Of a DNA stretch of 64,000 nt, positions 43,875 through 53,619 are shown piece by piece; position 1 is the first letter of the stretch; the number at the start of each line of letters is the position of its first letter. A program made the position numbers and the translations under genes. The notes beneath the pieces were generated by a model, which worked only from the letters and a program-made list of their open reading frames with translations, searched no databases and was not told the origin of the DNA. The DNA comes from Acidocella facilis ATCC 35904. Its GTDB lineage: Bacteria; Pseudomonadota; Alphaproteobacteria; Acetobacterales; Acetobacteraceae. Location of the stretch: positions 248,001-312,000 of the forward strand of contig NZ_JHYG01000003.1 in the NCBI RefSeq assembly GCF_000687875.1, written 5' to 3'.

Positions 43875-44689
43875 GGCCCGGCGAGCGCGTCGATGAACAG
43901 CGCCATCGCCAGCAGATCGGCGCAGCCTCCGGGGCTGAGATGCCGGGCGACGAAGGCGTCATGCACGCTGGCGGCGCGAGCCTGCCAGCCAGGGGCATGG
44001 ACGCCGCCTGTGGCCAGGAAGTCCGCGGCCTGGGCGGCGGCGAAGCGGGCCCCGTCCGCCCCGCCGCGATGCAGCAGATTGGTGTCGCTCACCTGCGCGA
44101 TGAGGGCGAAGCAGGCCTGCACCGCACCCTCCTGGGCGCTGGCGGCGCGGCGCAGGGCCGGCAGGGCGATCTCATAGACTGAGGGAAACCCGGCCATCGC
44201 CTCCGCCCGGGCGCCGCCGGCGCCATAGCGGCGCAGCGCCTGGCTGCCATGGCTGAACAAAGGCACCGGCCCGCGCCCGATGGCCGCCCCCCAGCGCGCC
44301 GCCACCACCCGGCCCAGCGCGGCGGGGGCAGCGCCGCTGCCGGCGGCGGCGGCGAGCAGGCCGAGCCCGAAAATCGCGCCGCGATGGGTGTTGACGCCGC
44401 CGGTGGCGCGCAGCATCGCCGCCTCGGCTTGCAGCCCGATGGCGCGTAGCCGGTCCATCGCCGCCCCTCCCTGGCCCGCCGCCGCCAGGGCGGTGAAGAA
44501 GGGGCGCAGAGTGAGGGCGCTGGCGCGCAAGGTCGCGGCGTCCATATCCCGATGGCTGCCGGAATCCCGGTGGCTGACCAGCCCCGGCTTGGGCCAGACG
44601 GCCAGTTCACGCAGCAGCGCCCGGCTGGCGGCGGCGCCGATGGCCTCGGGCGCTAAAGCCGGGGCGTGGGTGGGGCGCGGGGCGTTCAT
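43871..44689 (-). CDS. mdcB: Triphosphoribosyl-dephospho-CoA synthase
   Basis: 272 residues, CitG/MdcB family. Makes the precursor of the unusual prosthetic group (2'-triphosphoribosyl-3'-dephospho-CoA) of the carrier protein. PKPGLVSHRDSGSHRDMD near 33-50 and TGGVNTHRGAIFGLGLLAAA near 95 are the family motifs. Overlaps mdcH and mdcG by 4 bases each, indicating tight coupling. Confidence 0.92.
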   Translation of the reverse strand: MNAPRPTHAPALAPEAIGAAASRALLRELAVWPKPGLVSHRDSGSHRDMDAATLRASALTLRPFFTALAAAGQGGAAMDRLRAIGLQAEAAMLRATGGVNTHRGAIFGLGLLAAAAGSGAAPAALGRVVAARWGAAIGRGPVPLFSHGSQALRRYGAGGARAEAMAGFPSVYEIALPALRRAASAQEGAVQACFALIAQVSDTNLLHRGGADGARFAAAQAADFLATGGVHAPGWQARAASVHDAFVARHLSPGGCADLLAMALFIDALAGP

Positions 44690-45348
44690 GCCGCCTGCAT
44701 CAAGGTGACGCGCGGCAGCAGCCGGGCGCGCCGCGCCTCTTTCACCAGCAGCATGTCATCCGGGCCGGCGGCGTGGAATTCACGCCAGTTCACGGCCAGG
44801 CCGCCGGGGAAGAGCAATTCGCCATCCAGCTGCGGGCCGGGTTCCGCCGCCGCCTGCGCCAAATCGGCGGCCAAAGCCGGCGCCATGTCGGCGGTGTTGA
44901 GCGGCCAGAGCGTGTCGAGGTCCGAGGACGGGCTGAGATAGGCGAGGCCGGTGAGATGCTGCCAGGCCAGCCCGCCGAAACAGGCGGGGGCGATGCCGTA
45001 TTGGGTGGCAAGCGCCAGCAGGGCCGCGATGCGCGGCTGCCAGCCGGGCGGGGCGGCTATGGCGGCCTGCGCCAGCGGCGGCGGCGGGGTGGTGGTGAGG
45101 ATGGCGCTGGCCGGCACAGCCAGGGCGATGCGCTGCTTGCCCTGCGCCGGCGGCAAGGGCACGCCCAGCGGCACCAGCCCTGGCGCGTCGCAAGGTTGCG
45201 GGCGGCGGATGATCGCCGGCCAGCCTTGCGCAGCCCAGCCTTGCAGCAGCGCCAGCCCGGCTTGCGCATGCCCGTCCAGCGCCGCCGCCCAGGCGGCTGG
45301 CGCCACCCGCACCAGCGCATGGCGCGGCCAGCCGGGCGCTTCAGCCAT
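44686..45348 (-). CDS. mdcG: Malonate decarboxylase holo-ACP synthase
   Basis: 220-residue nucleotidyltransferase-like protein that transfers the prosthetic group to the Ser of MdcC. HALVR near the start, and SPSSDLDTLWP near residue 137 with the catalytic Asp pair, fit MdcG. The rest is divergent, as usual in this family; position between mdcE and mdcB supports the call. It overlaps mdcE by 8 bases. Confidence 0.87.
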   Translation of the reverse strand: MAEAPGWPRHALVRVAPAAWAAALDGHAQAGLALLQGWAAQGWPAIIRRPQPCDAPGLVPLGVPLPPAQGKQRIALAVPASAILTTTPPPPLAQAAIAAPPGWQPRIAALLALATQYGIAPACFGGLAWQHLTGLAYLSPSSDLDTLWPLNTADMAPALAADLAQAAAEPGPQLDGELLFPGGLAVNWREFHAAGPDDMLLVKEARRARLLPRVTLMQAA

Positions 45349-46066
45349 GCGCGGCGGCTTGCGCCATCACCTGTGCCGCGATGTCATGCGCCCGCTTGCG
45401 CCCGCCCCTGGCCTGACCCAGCGCGTCACGCGTATCCGCGCGCGGCGGCGGCGCGGCGAGGGTGGCGGCCAGCCGCGCGGCCAGCGCCTCCGGCGGCCAG
45501 ATCTCCGCGATCGCCCCGGTGGCGAATAGCGGCTCAAGCCCGGGGGCGAAGATCGGCGTGGTCTGCGCCAGCGCCTCCAGCGTCTCCAGCTTGAGTTTGG
45601 TGACGCGGGCGATGGAGGGCAGGTCCATCACGCTGGGATAGGCATCCGGCAGCGCCACCAGCATCTGGGTGGAGAGGGCGGTGGCGATGAAGGCGCCGGC
45701 GGCGGCGCGGCCATAGAGCAGCCCGAGCGTGAACATGCCCGTCTCGGCGGCCAGGGCCAGGGATTTGGCGAGATGCGCCAGCGCCTCATTCAGCCCCAGC
45801 AGCTCCTCGCGCCGGGCCATCTCCTGGGCGGCGGTATCCACCAGCACCAGCAGCGGCGCCCGGCTTGCCGCGGCCACCAGATCCAGCACATGGCCGGAGA
45901 GGATCAGCGCGCCCTCGATGCCCAGCGGCGTGCCGGCCTCGATGCCGATGATCTCGACCCGCCCGGTGCCCGGCAACTCGGCCATGCCGCGCAGCGTGCC
46001 GAAGCCGCCGGGTTGGATGCTGCAGCCGGCGGGAAACAGGGCGGTCAGCAGCTCATCGCGCGTCAT
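45341..46066 (-). CDS. mdcE: Malonate decarboxylase gamma subunit
   Basis: 241 residues, carboxyltransferase-like subunit that works with MdcD to decarboxylate malonyl-S-ACP. GIEAGTPLGIEGALILSGHV and LVLVDTAAQEMARREELLGL followed by LLYGRAAAGAFIATAL fit MdcE. I chose ATG 46066 (MTRDELL); the longer in-frame start at 46186 would overlap most of the mdcD 3' end with non-conserved residues. It overlaps mdcD by 14 bases. Confidence 0.92.
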   Translation of the reverse strand: MTRDELLTALFPAGCSIQPGGFGTLRGMAELPGTGRVEIIGIEAGTPLGIEGALILSGHVLDLVAAASRAPLLVLVDTAAQEMARREELLGLNEALAHLAKSLALAAETGMFTLGLLYGRAAAGAFIATALSTQMLVALPDAYPSVMDLPSIARVTKLKLETLEALAQTTPIFAPGLEPLFATGAIAEIWPPEALAARLAATLAAPPPRADTRDALGQARGGRKRAHDIAAQVMAQAAAHG

Positions 46067-46970
46067 GGTCGGCCTCCGGAAGGCGGGAGAGGCCGGCGTA
46101 ATCCGCCTCGGACAGGTCGGCCACCGGAGCCGGGGGTTCCAGCCCGGCCTGGCGCCAGATCTCGGTGGCATCCCGGCAGGTGCCATAGGCGGCGAGGCGC
46201 TGGCTCAGCCGCGCCTGTTCGGCCTGCAGGCTCTCCAGTGTGAAGGGCGGGGCGTTGGGGATCTGCGCCAGGGCGGCGTCGCGGAAGGCGGAGATGCGGT
46301 CCGCGACATAGGCATCCGCGCCGCCGAGCAGCGCGCGCGAGCGCCCGCCCGTGACCCGCCAGACCAGCCCGCGATCCTTGGAGTCGAACTCCTCCACACC
46401 TTTGTTGGTCTCGATCACTTCCGGACCGCTGACGCTGATGCGGCCATGGCCGGAGACGATGATGCGGCTGCAGCTGGCGGCGATGATGCCGCCGCCGCCG
46501 AACGCCCCGGCCCGCCCGCCGACCAGCGCGATCACCGCCACCCCGGCGCGCCGCGCCGCGACGATGGCGCGCAGCACCTCGGAAATCGCCATCTCGCCGG
46601 CATTGGCCTCCTGCAGCCGCACCCCGCCCGTATCCAGCGCCAGCAGCACGGCGGTGATCTTATGCGCGGCGGCGGCGCGCAGCAGCCCGACCAGCTTGGC
46701 CCCGTGCAGCTCGCCAAAGGCGCCGCCCATGAACCGCCCCTCCTGTGCTGCGACATAGACCGGCATGCCCTGCAGCAGGCCGGCGCCGATGATGATGCCG
46801 TCATCGAAGGCGCCGGTGAGGTTGAATTGCGCCAGATGCGGGCTGAGGCAGCGTGACTGCGGGCCCATGAATTCGGTGAAGCTGCCAGGGTCGAGCAGCC
46901 CCTGCGCGCGCTCGCGGGCGGAGGCCTCGTAGTAATAATCGCTCTGCGCGTTCATACCGGGCGCGTTCAT
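46053..46970 (-). CDS. mdcD: Malonate decarboxylase beta subunit
   Basis: 305-residue crotonase/carboxyltransferase-fold subunit. YYEASARERAQGLLDPGSF, VAAQEGRFMGGAFGELHGAK, LALDTGGVRLQEANAGE and GGRAGAFGGGGIIA are conserved MdcD stretches. With MdcE it releases carbon dioxide from malonyl-ACP. Starts 4 bases inside the end of mdcC. Confidence 0.95.
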   Translation of the reverse strand: MNAPGMNAQSDYYYEASARERAQGLLDPGSFTEFMGPQSRCLSPHLAQFNLTGAFDDGIIIGAGLLQGMPVYVAAQEGRFMGGAFGELHGAKLVGLLRAAAAHKITAVLLALDTGGVRLQEANAGEMAISEVLRAIVAARRAGVAVIALVGGRAGAFGGGGIIAASCSRIIVSGHGRISVSGPEVIETNKGVEEFDSKDRGLVWRVTGGRSRALLGGADAYVADRISAFRDAALAQIPNAPPFTLESLQAEQARLSQRLAAYGTCRDATEIWRQAGLEPPAPVADLSEADYAGLSRLPEADHDAR

Positions 46971-47281
46971 GCCGGCTGCTCCATCAGCGCGGCCCCCTGC
47001 ATCAGCCGCAGCCCGACCACATCCGGCCGCGCCCCGCCATCATTGATGGAAAAATGCAGCCCGCCGACCGGCAGGCGCGCACAGAGATCACTGATCACCG
47101 CCTCCCACAGATCCCGAAAGCCGGTGGCGGCGGTGGCGATGTCGAACACCGCCTCGCCGGGCGGCAGGCTGCGCTCGACCAGCAATTCGAGATTGCCGGA
47201 GGCGTTGACGCCAAGGCTGGCCAAACGGCGCCCACCCGACGCGGGGCGGGCCGGCTCGATGCGGATCTGGAACTGCTCCAT
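46967..47281 (-). CDS. mdcC: Malonate decarboxylase acyl carrier protein (delta subunit)
   Basis: 104 residues. The carrier carries the dephospho-CoA-type prosthetic group on a Ser near the N-terminus; here LGVNASGNLELLVER places it at Ser28, where many homologues have VGSGDLEV. The C-terminal VGGLHFSINDGGARPDVVGLR is typical. Lies between mdcA and mdcD. Confidence 0.92.
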   Translation of the reverse strand: MEQFQIRIEPARPASGGRRLASLGVNASGNLELLVERSLPPGEAVFDIATAATGFRDLWEAVISDLCARLPVGGLHFSINDGGARPDVVGLRLMQGAALMEQPA

Positions 47282-47291
47282 CGCGGTTCTC

Positions 47292-48941
47292 CTACCAATT
47301 CCTGAATTTCGCCGGCGGCCGGTACAGCCCGCCGGAGCAGGCGACCAGATCCTGCACCGAGCGCGCCGCCAGCAGCTGGCGGGTGGCGTCCAGCGGCGAG
47401 ATGCCGAGATCTTCCGGCCTTTGGATCACTTTGCGGGCGCGCAAGCGCTCCACCACCGCACGGTCGCGCCCGCGCCCGATCGGGGTGAAGCCGGCGACAC
47501 CGCGGATCGCCTGTTCGCGCTCTTCTGTGCTGCGGCAGAGCAGCAGGTTGGCGATGCCTTCCTCGGTGACGATATGGGTGACATCGTCGCCATAGATCAT
47601 CACCGGGGCGAGATCGAGCTTGAGGTCGCGGGCCATGCGCACGCTGTCCAACTCCTCGACGAAGCGCGGCACCAGCTTTTCGCCGAAGGTCTCCACCATC
47701 TGCACCACCAGCTTGCGCCCGCGCACCAGGCTGCCGGCCTCGCCGGCGGCTTCCTGTCCGGCCTGCATCCAGGCCGGCGAGGCGTGGCGGCGGCCGCGCG
47801 CATCCGCGCCCATATTCGGCGCCCCGCCAAAGCCGGCGATGCGGCCATTGGTGAAAGTGGAGCTGTTGCCGGCGAGGTCGATCTGCAAGGTCGAGCCGAT
47901 GAACATGTCGCAGGCATAGAGCCCGGCGGTCTGGCACATCAGCCGGTTGGAGCGCAGCGTGCCATCCTGGCCGAGGAAGAAGATATCCGGCCGGGCGGAC
48001 ATATACTGGTCCATCCCCACCTCGCTGCCGAAGCAATGTACCTGCTCCACCCAGCCGCTTTCGATGGCGGGGATCAGCGTCGGGTGCGGGTTGAGGGCGA
48101 AATGCGTGGCGATTTTGCCGCGCAGCCCCAGCGCCTCGCCATAGGTCGGCAGGATCAGCTCGATCGCCGCGGTGGGAAAGCCGATGCCGTGATTGAGCCG
48201 GCGCACGCCATAGGGCGCGTAGATGCCCTTCAGCGCCATCATCGCCATCAAAATCTGCACCTCGGTGATGGCGGCGGGGTCGCGGGTGAAGAGCGGCTCG
48301 ACATAGAAGGGCCGGTCCGCCTCGATGACGAAATCCACCATGCTGCCGGGGATGTCGACGCGGGGCAGCTTGTCGACGAGCTTGTTCACCTGCGCCACCA
48401 CGATGCCGGATTTGAAGGCGGTGGCCTCGACGATGGTCGGCGTGTCCTCGGTATTCGGGCCGGTATAGAGATTGCCCTCATGGTCCGCCTGCACCGCCGC
48501 GATCAGCGCGACATTCGGGGTGAGATCCATGAAATAGCGGGCGAACAGCTCGATATAGGTGTGCACCGCGCCAAGCTCGATCTTGCCGGCATCCAAAGCG
48601 CGGGCGATGGCGGCACTTTGCGGGCCGGAATAGGAGAAATCCAGCTTGCGGGCGAGGCCGCGCTCGAACAGATCCAGATGCGCCTGCAGCACCACGCCGG
48701 ACTGCACGATGTGCAGATCATGGATCTCGGCCGGGTCCAGCGCCGCCAGCGCATCGGCCAGGAAATCCGCCTGCTTCTGGTTGTCGCCCTCCAGGCAGAG
48801 CCGGTCCCCGGGGCGGATGAGGGCGCGCAGCAGGGCGCTGACCCGTGCCGTGGGGACGATCTTGCCCTGGGCGAGGGGTGCCGCCGCATCGAGCCGCGCC
48901 TGGCGCTCACGGCGCTGCCGATCCCATGATTTCAAACCCAT
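47292..48941 (-). CDS. mdcA: Malonate decarboxylase alpha subunit
   Basis: 549-residue acetyl-S-ACP:malonate ACP transferase, the first step of the cycle. KSWDRQRRERQARL at the N-terminus, LCLEGDNQKQADFLADAL, GNLYTGPNTEDTPTIVEATAF and HASPAWMQAG are characteristic. First gene of mdcACDEGBH. No malonate transporter (mdcF or mdcLM) or mdcR regulator adjoins the operon. The start at 48941 is weakly preceded by purines; a TTGACA lies about 75 bases upstream in the 234-base spacer. Confidence 0.95.
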   Translation of the reverse strand: MGLKSWDRQRRERQARLDAAAPLAQGKIVPTARVSALLRALIRPGDRLCLEGDNQKQADFLADALAALDPAEIHDLHIVQSGVVLQAHLDLFERGLARKLDFSYSGPQSAAIARALDAGKIELGAVHTYIELFARYFMDLTPNVALIAAVQADHEGNLYTGPNTEDTPTIVEATAFKSGIVVAQVNKLVDKLPRVDIPGSMVDFVIEADRPFYVEPLFTRDPAAITEVQILMAMMALKGIYAPYGVRRLNHGIGFPTAAIELILPTYGEALGLRGKIATHFALNPHPTLIPAIESGWVEQVHCFGSEVGMDQYMSARPDIFFLGQDGTLRSNRLMCQTAGLYACDMFIGSTLQIDLAGNSSTFTNGRIAGFGGAPNMGADARGRRHASPAWMQAGQEAAGEAGSLVRGRKLVVQMVETFGEKLVPRFVEELDSVRMARDLKLDLAPVMIYGDDVTHIVTEEGIANLLLCRSTEEREQAIRGVAGFTPIGRGRDRAVVERLRARKVIQRPEDLGISPLDATRQLLAARSVQDLVACSGGLYRPPAKFRNW

Positions 48942-49175
48942 GTTTTCAAGCCCATGTTGTCTTTGGCACCCTCAATTCGCTCTGCCTTCAGGCGAGGCTT
49001 TGGCCAGGAGGGTGGGGGGTCGGCGCCGCCCTGTCAATGCGCGGCGGGTGAGGATTAATGGCGTTGGTGGCGCCGGGGACGGCGGCGAGGAGGGCGGATG
49101 GGTGATCCACGAATAGGCCGCCCCGCCATGGCGGCAGGCTATAGCGCAATGGCAGGTGGGGTAAATCTCGGCAGG

Positions 49176-51011
49176 CTACGCCTCCGCCCCCACAATCTCC
49201 AAAATCTCCGCCCCGTAGCGCTCGATCTTCGACGCGCCGATGCCCGGTATCTCCGCCAGCGCGGCGGCGTTGGCGGGGCGGGCGGTGGCGATGGCGGCCA
49301 GGGTGGCGTCGTGGAAGATCACATAGGCCGGCACGTTCTGCGCCTTGGCGAGGCGCGAGCGTTCGGCGCGCAGGGCCTCGAACAGCGCCTGGTCGGCCTC
49401 CGCCACCTCCAGCCGGTTGGCCTTCTTCTTCAGCAGCCCGCGCGCGGTGCCGCTGCTGGCCTCCTGGCGCAGCCGCACGCTTTCCTTGCCGCGCAAGATC
49501 GCCTCGCCGCTTTCGGTCAGGCAGAGCGCGCCGTAATTCTCATGGTCCACCTCCAGCGCCCCGCGCACGATCAGCTGGCGGAACACCGAGCCCCAGCCTT
49601 TTCGGTCCAGCTCGCTCCCCACCCCGAAGGTAGGCAGCTGGTCATGCTCGAAACGTTCCACCTTCTCGGTCTTCACCCCCAGCAGAATATCGGTGAGATG
49701 GCCGACACCGAAGCGCTGGCGGGTGCGCCAGGCGGCGGAGAGGGCTTTTTGCGCGGCGATGGTGCCGTCCCAGGTTTCGGCGGGGGTGATGCAATTGTCG
49801 CAATTGCCGCAGGGCTGGGCCAGAACCTCGCCGAAATGCGCCAAGATCGCCTGGCGCCGGCAGGTGATGGTCTCGCAGACGCCGAGCAGCGAATCCAGCT
49901 TGCGCCGCTCCACCTGCTTGATCTCAGCCGGGGCGTTGCTCTGCTCGATCATTCCCCGGCGCAGCACCAGATCCTGCATGCCATAGAGCAGCAGCGTTTC
50001 CGCCGGCAGCCCGTCGCGCCCGGCGCGGCCGGTTTCCTGGTAATAGGCCTCCAGGCTGGAGGGCAGGTCCAGATGCACGACGAAGCGCACATCCGGCTTG
50101 TCGATGCCCATGCCGAACGCCACGGTGGCGACCAGCACCAGCCCTTCCTCGGTGGTCAGGAACTCGTCCTGGTTGGCGGCCCGGGTCTCGGCCGGCATCC
50201 CGGCATGGTAGGGCAGCGCGCGGATGCCGTGCTGGTTCAGCGCGGCGGCGGTCTGCTCGACGCTGTTGCGGCTGAGGCAATAGACGATGCCGCTCTCGCC
50301 TTCATGCGCGCGCAGGAAGGTCTGCAGCTGGCGCAAAGGCGCCTCCTTGCGCAGCACGGCGTAGCGGATATTGGGCCGGTCGAAGCTGGAGAGGAACAGC
50401 GGCGCCTCCTCCAGCCCCAGCCTCTGGGCAATGTCCTGGCGGGTCTGCGGGTCGGCGGTGGCGGTGAGCGCCATGCGCGGCACGCCGGGGAAGCGCTCGG
50501 CCAGCTGCGAGAGGCCCAGATATTCCGGCCGGAAATCATGCCCCCATTGGCTGACGCAATGCGCCTCGTCGATGGCGATGAGGGCGATGCGCGCGCCATC
50601 CATCATCTCCAGGAAATCCGGCATCAGTAGCCGTTCCGGGGCGGCGTAGAGCAGCTTCAGCCGGCCGGCGCGAAGATCAGAGCGCACCTGGGCGCGCTCG
50701 GGCGCGGTGAGGCTGGAATTCAGCGCCGCCGCCGGCACGCCGAGCTGGCGCAACGCCGCCACCTGGTCGCGCATCAGCGCGATCAAAGGTGAGACGACGA
50801 TGCCCACCCCCTCTCGGCACAGCGCAGGGAGCTGGTAGCAAAGGGATTTGCCGCCGCCGGTCGGCATCAGCACCAGCGCGTCGCCGCCGGCGCAGACATG
50901 CTGGACGATCTCTTCCTGCTGGCCGCGAAAGCCGGGCAGGCCGAAGACCCGGTGCAGGAGATCGTGAGGGTCCGCTGGCGGGCGGGCGAGGGAGGAGCTG
51001 GCCATGCCCAA
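49176..51011 (-). CDS. recQ: ATP-dependent DNA helicase RecQ
   Basis: 3'-5' helicase of 611 residues. [15 protein letters not shown] (Walker A), [19 protein letters not shown] (DEAH box and aromatic loop), [15 protein letters not shown] (motif VI). The zinc-binding Cys set is C...[10 protein letters not shown]...CGNCDNC near 370-400, then RQC winged helix and a C-terminal HRDC domain (about 525-600). Processes replication forks and recombination intermediates. Stands alone, codirectional with mdc but separated from it by 234 bases. Confidence 0.97.
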   Translation of the reverse strand: MGMASSSLARPPADPHDLLHRVFGLPGFRGQQEEIVQHVCAGGDALVLMPTGGGKSLCYQLPALCREGVGIVVSPLIALMRDQVAALRQLGVPAAALNSSLTAPERAQVRSDLRAGRLKLLYAAPERLLMPDFLEMMDGARIALIAIDEAHCVSQWGHDFRPEYLGLSQLAERFPGVPRMALTATADPQTRQDIAQRLGLEEAPLFLSSFDRPNIRYAVLRKEAPLRQLQTFLRAHEGESGIVYCLSRNSVEQTAAALNQHGIRALPYHAGMPAETRAANQDEFLTTEEGLVLVATVAFGMGIDKPDVRFVVHLDLPSSLEAYYQETGRAGRDGLPAETLLLYGMQDLVLRRGMIEQSNAPAEIKQVERRKLDSLLGVCETITCRRQAILAHFGEVLAQPCGNCDNCITPAETWDGTIAAQKALSAAWRTRQRFGVGHLTDILLGVKTEKVERFEHDQLPTFGVGSELDRKGWGSVFRQLIVRGALEVDHENYGALCLTESGEAILRGKESVRLRQEASSGTARGLLKKKANRLEVAEADQALFEALRAERSRLAKAQNVPAYVIFHDATLAAIATARPANAAALAEIPGIGASKIERYGAEILEIVGAEA

Positions 51012-51052
51012 GGGTACAACCCCGCGCCGTGGCGGGGCAATCTCGGGCCGGG

Positions 51053-51913
51053 TTAAATGAAGCGCCGCGCCCCGCCGACACAGGCGGCAATGGCGACCAT
51101 GCTGGCAAACACCGTCGGCGGCACTGTCTCATGCAGCACCACCGCCGAGACGGCCAGCCCCAGCGCCGGCTGCAAAAGCTGCAGCTGCCCCACAGCGGCG
51201 ATGCCCCCCAAAGCCAGCCCGCGATACCAGAAGATGAAGCCGATCAGCATGCTGAACAAGGCGACATAGCCCAGCCCCATCCAGGCGCCCTTGGGCACGC
51301 CAGCGAAGCTGGCGGGGGCGTTGAGCCAGCCCAGCGCCAGCATCCAGGGCAGGGCCAGCACCAGCGCCCAGGAGATCACCTGCCAGCCGCCCAGCCGGCG
51401 GGCGAGCTTGGCGCCCTCGGCATAGCCCAGGCCGCAGACCAGGATGGCGGCCAGCATCAGCCCCACGCCGATGGGCGGCAGCTGCGCCTTGTGGCGCAAA
51501 GCCACCAGCACCACGCAGGCGCTGCCCAGCAGTGCAAACGCCCAGAAGCCAGCGCGCGGCCTCTCGCCGCCGCGCAGCATCCCGAACAGAGCGGTGGAGA
51601 GCGGCAGCAGGCCGAGGAAGAGCTGCGATTGCGCGGCGTCGATATGGCGCAGCGCCAGGGCGGTGAGCAGCGGAAAGCCCAGCACCACCCCGAAGGCGAC
51701 GATGGCGAGCGAGAGCAGATCGCCCCGCGCCGGCCGGCTCTGGCGCAGCGCCAGCAAGGCCACCAGGGCCAGCAGCCCGGCCAGCACGGCGCGAGCCAGA
51801 GTGAGAAATACCGGGTCGAACCCGGCCAGGGCGGCGCGGGTGGCGGGCATCGAGCCGCTGAAACAGATCATCCCCAGCCCGCCCCAGACAAAGCCGCCCA
51901 TCGTCTTGTTCAT
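51053..51913 (-). CDS. EamA/DMT-superfamily permease
   Basis: 286 residues, ten predicted helices in two EamA repeats. Short polar loops, LYS/GLY at repeat borders ([40 protein letters not shown]) typical of drug/metabolite transporters. Divergent from a MocR-type regulator 108 bases away; such pairs often serve amine or amino-acid export, but the substrate is unknown here. Confidence 0.88.
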   Translation of the reverse strand: MNKTMGGFVWGGLGMICFSGSMPATRAALAGFDPVFLTLARAVLAGLLALVALLALRQSRPARGDLLSLAIVAFGVVLGFPLLTALALRHIDAAQSQLFLGLLPLSTALFGMLRGGERPRAGFWAFALLGSACVVLVALRHKAQLPPIGVGLMLAAILVCGLGYAEGAKLARRLGGWQVISWALVLALPWMLALGWLNAPASFAGVPKGAWMGLGYVALFSMLIGFIFWYRGLALGGIAAVGQLQLLQPALGLAVSAVVLHETVPPTVFASMVAIAACVGGARRFI

Positions 51914-51978
51914 CGTCGCTCCTGCCCGAAAAAAGCCGATAGGGCCGGAAAGCCTCTGGCGGGACCAGAGACGGATCG

Positions 51979-52003
51979 GTACAATTCAACCAAACTGTAC
52001 TGG
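51979..52003. promoter_or_regulatory. Candidate MocR operator in the divergent spacer
   Basis: GGTACA (51979-51984) faces TGTACTGG (51996-52003), giving an inverted GTACA/TGTAC repeat, and another GGTAC lies at 52014-52018. The site sits between the EamA permease and the MocR gene, 18 bases before the MocR ATG. Confidence 0.45.
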
Positions 52004-52021
52004 TAATGTTGAGGGTACACT

Positions 52022-53410
52022 ATGTCCGAAGCCAGCCTGGTGGCGCAGCTCGTCGGGGAGATACGCGGGCGCATCGCGTCGCGCGGGCTGGGGGCGGGGA
52101 TGCGGCTGCCCTCCATCCGGGTGCAGGCGGGGCAGGCGGGGGTGTCCAAAAGCACGGTGGTGGAGGCGTATGACCGGCTGGTGGCGGAAGGGGTGATCGA
52201 ATCCCGCCGGGGTTCGGGGTTTTACGTCGCCGGGCGCACCCCGCCGCTGAACCTGGCCGAGGCCGGGCCGGATCTGGACCGCGATGTCGATCCGCTCTGG
52301 GTCTCGCGGCAGACGCTGGAGACGCCGGCTGATGTGCTCAAGCCCGGCTGCGGCTGGCTGCCGCCATCCTGGCTGCCGGAGGATAGTCTGCGCCGGGCGT
52401 TGCGCGGGCTGGCACGGGCGGAGGCCGCGGTGCTGGGGGATTATGGCAGCCCGCTCGGACTGCCGGCCTTGCGCGAATATCTGGCGCGGCGCCTGGTGGG
52501 GCAGGGTGTGCCGGCCGCGCCGGGGCAGATCCTGCTCACCGACTCCGGCACCCAGGCGGTGGATCTGCTGTGCCGGTTCCTGCTGGAGCCGGGTGATACG
52601 GTGCTGGTGGATGATCCCTGCTATTTCAATTTCCGGGCGTTGCTGCGCGCGCATCGGGTGCGGGTGGTGAGCGTGCCCTACACGCCGCAGGGGCCGGATC
52701 TGGCGGCGTTCGCGCAGGTGCTGGCGGCGGAAAAACCGCGCCTCTACATCACCAACTGCGCCGTGCATAACCCGACCGGCGCAGCACTGGCCCCGGCCAG
52801 CGCGCATCGTGTGCTGAAGCTGGCCGAGCAGCATGACCTGATCATCATCGAGGACGATATTTTCGCGGATTTCGAGGCCGAGCCCTCGCCACGCCTCGCT
52901 GCCTTCGACGGGCTGGAGCGTGTGGTGCAGATTGGCAGTTTTTCCAAGACCATCTCGGCTTCGCTGCGGCTGGGCTATATCGCGGTGAAGCCGGGCTGGA
53001 TCGACGGGCTGATCGATCTGAAAATCGCCACCAATTTCGCCAGTGGCCGGCTGAGCGCGGAGCTGCTGCTGGCGGTGCTGCGCGATGGCGGGCGGCGCAA
53101 GCATGTGGAGGCGCTGCGGGCCCGGCTGGCGGCGGCGATGGGGCAGGTGGCGGGGCGGTTGCAGGCGATTGGCGTGCGCCCCTGGATGATGCCGAAAGCG
53201 GGGATGTTTCTGTGGTGTGAATTGCCGGCAGGGGTGGATGCGGCGCAGCTCGCCCGCCAGGCGCTGGCGCATGATGTGGTGCTCGCACCCGGCAATGTGT
53301 TCAGCCCGGCGCAGACGGCTTCAGGATTTTTGCGGTTCAACGTCGCGCAATGCGCAGATCCACGGATATTCCAGACGCTAGACCGCGCCTTGCGAAACGC
53401 ACAGGCTTGA
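52022..53410 (+). CDS. MocR/PdxR-type regulator with aminotransferase domain
   Basis: 462 residues. N-terminal GntR winged helix (about 1-75: RLPSIRVQAGQAGVSKSTVVEAYDRL), a linker, then a fold-type I PLP domain with the Schiff-base Lys309 in GSFSKTISASLRLGYI and CAVHNPTGAALAP. Such proteins sense PLP or amino compounds and usually control a neighbouring gene, here most likely the divergent permease. Ends one base before repeat family 2 copy 2. Confidence 0.9.
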   Translation: MSEASLVAQLVGEIRGRIASRGLGAGMRLPSIRVQAGQAGVSKSTVVEAYDRLVAEGVIESRRGSGFYVAGRTPPLNLAEAGPDLDRDVDPLWVSRQTLETPADVLKPGCGWLPPSWLPEDSLRRALRGLARAEAAVLGDYGSPLGLPALREYLARRLVGQGVPAAPGQILLTDSGTQAVDLLCRFLLEPGDTVLVDDPCYFNFRALLRAHRVRVVSVPYTPQGPDLAAFAQVLAAEKPRLYITNCAVHNPTGAALAPASAHRVLKLAEQHDLIIIEDDIFADFEAEPSPRLAAFDGLERVVQIGSFSKTISASLRLGYIAVKPGWIDGLIDLKIATNFASGRLSAELLLAVLRDGGRRKHVEALRARLAAAMGQVAGRLQAIGVRPWMMPKAGMFLWCELPAGVDAAQLARQALAHDVVLAPGNVFSPAQTASGFLRFNVAQCADPRIFQTLDRALRNAQA

Positions 53411-53580
53411 GGGGGCAAAAGTTTTTGCGGGCGTAGGCGGCAAAGGTTCCGACACCGCGAAGCGGTGTTGGAAAGCCGCCGGAGGGGTGGGGACTTTTCT
53501 CAAAAAGTCCCCACGAAGATTGGGGTTAGGCACCAGCGTTGCCGCCACCCCACACGTTTTTGCCGCTTTTTTTCAAAAAA
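53411..53580. repeat. A/T-tract hairpin repeat, family 2 copy 2
   Basis: Blocks shared with 23221-23345: CAAAAGTTTTTG, ACTTTTCTCAAAAAGTCCCC, ACGAAG, CAGCGTTGCC, CGTTTTTGCCGCTTTTTTTC. It also holds an extra stem CGACACCGCGAAGCGGTGTTGG. It fills the space between convergent genes (MocR and the monooxygenase) and could terminate both. Confidence 0.6.
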
Positions 53581-53619
53581 CCGGGCCCCGCCCAGAGGGA
53601 AAGCGGGGCCCGGGCCGGG

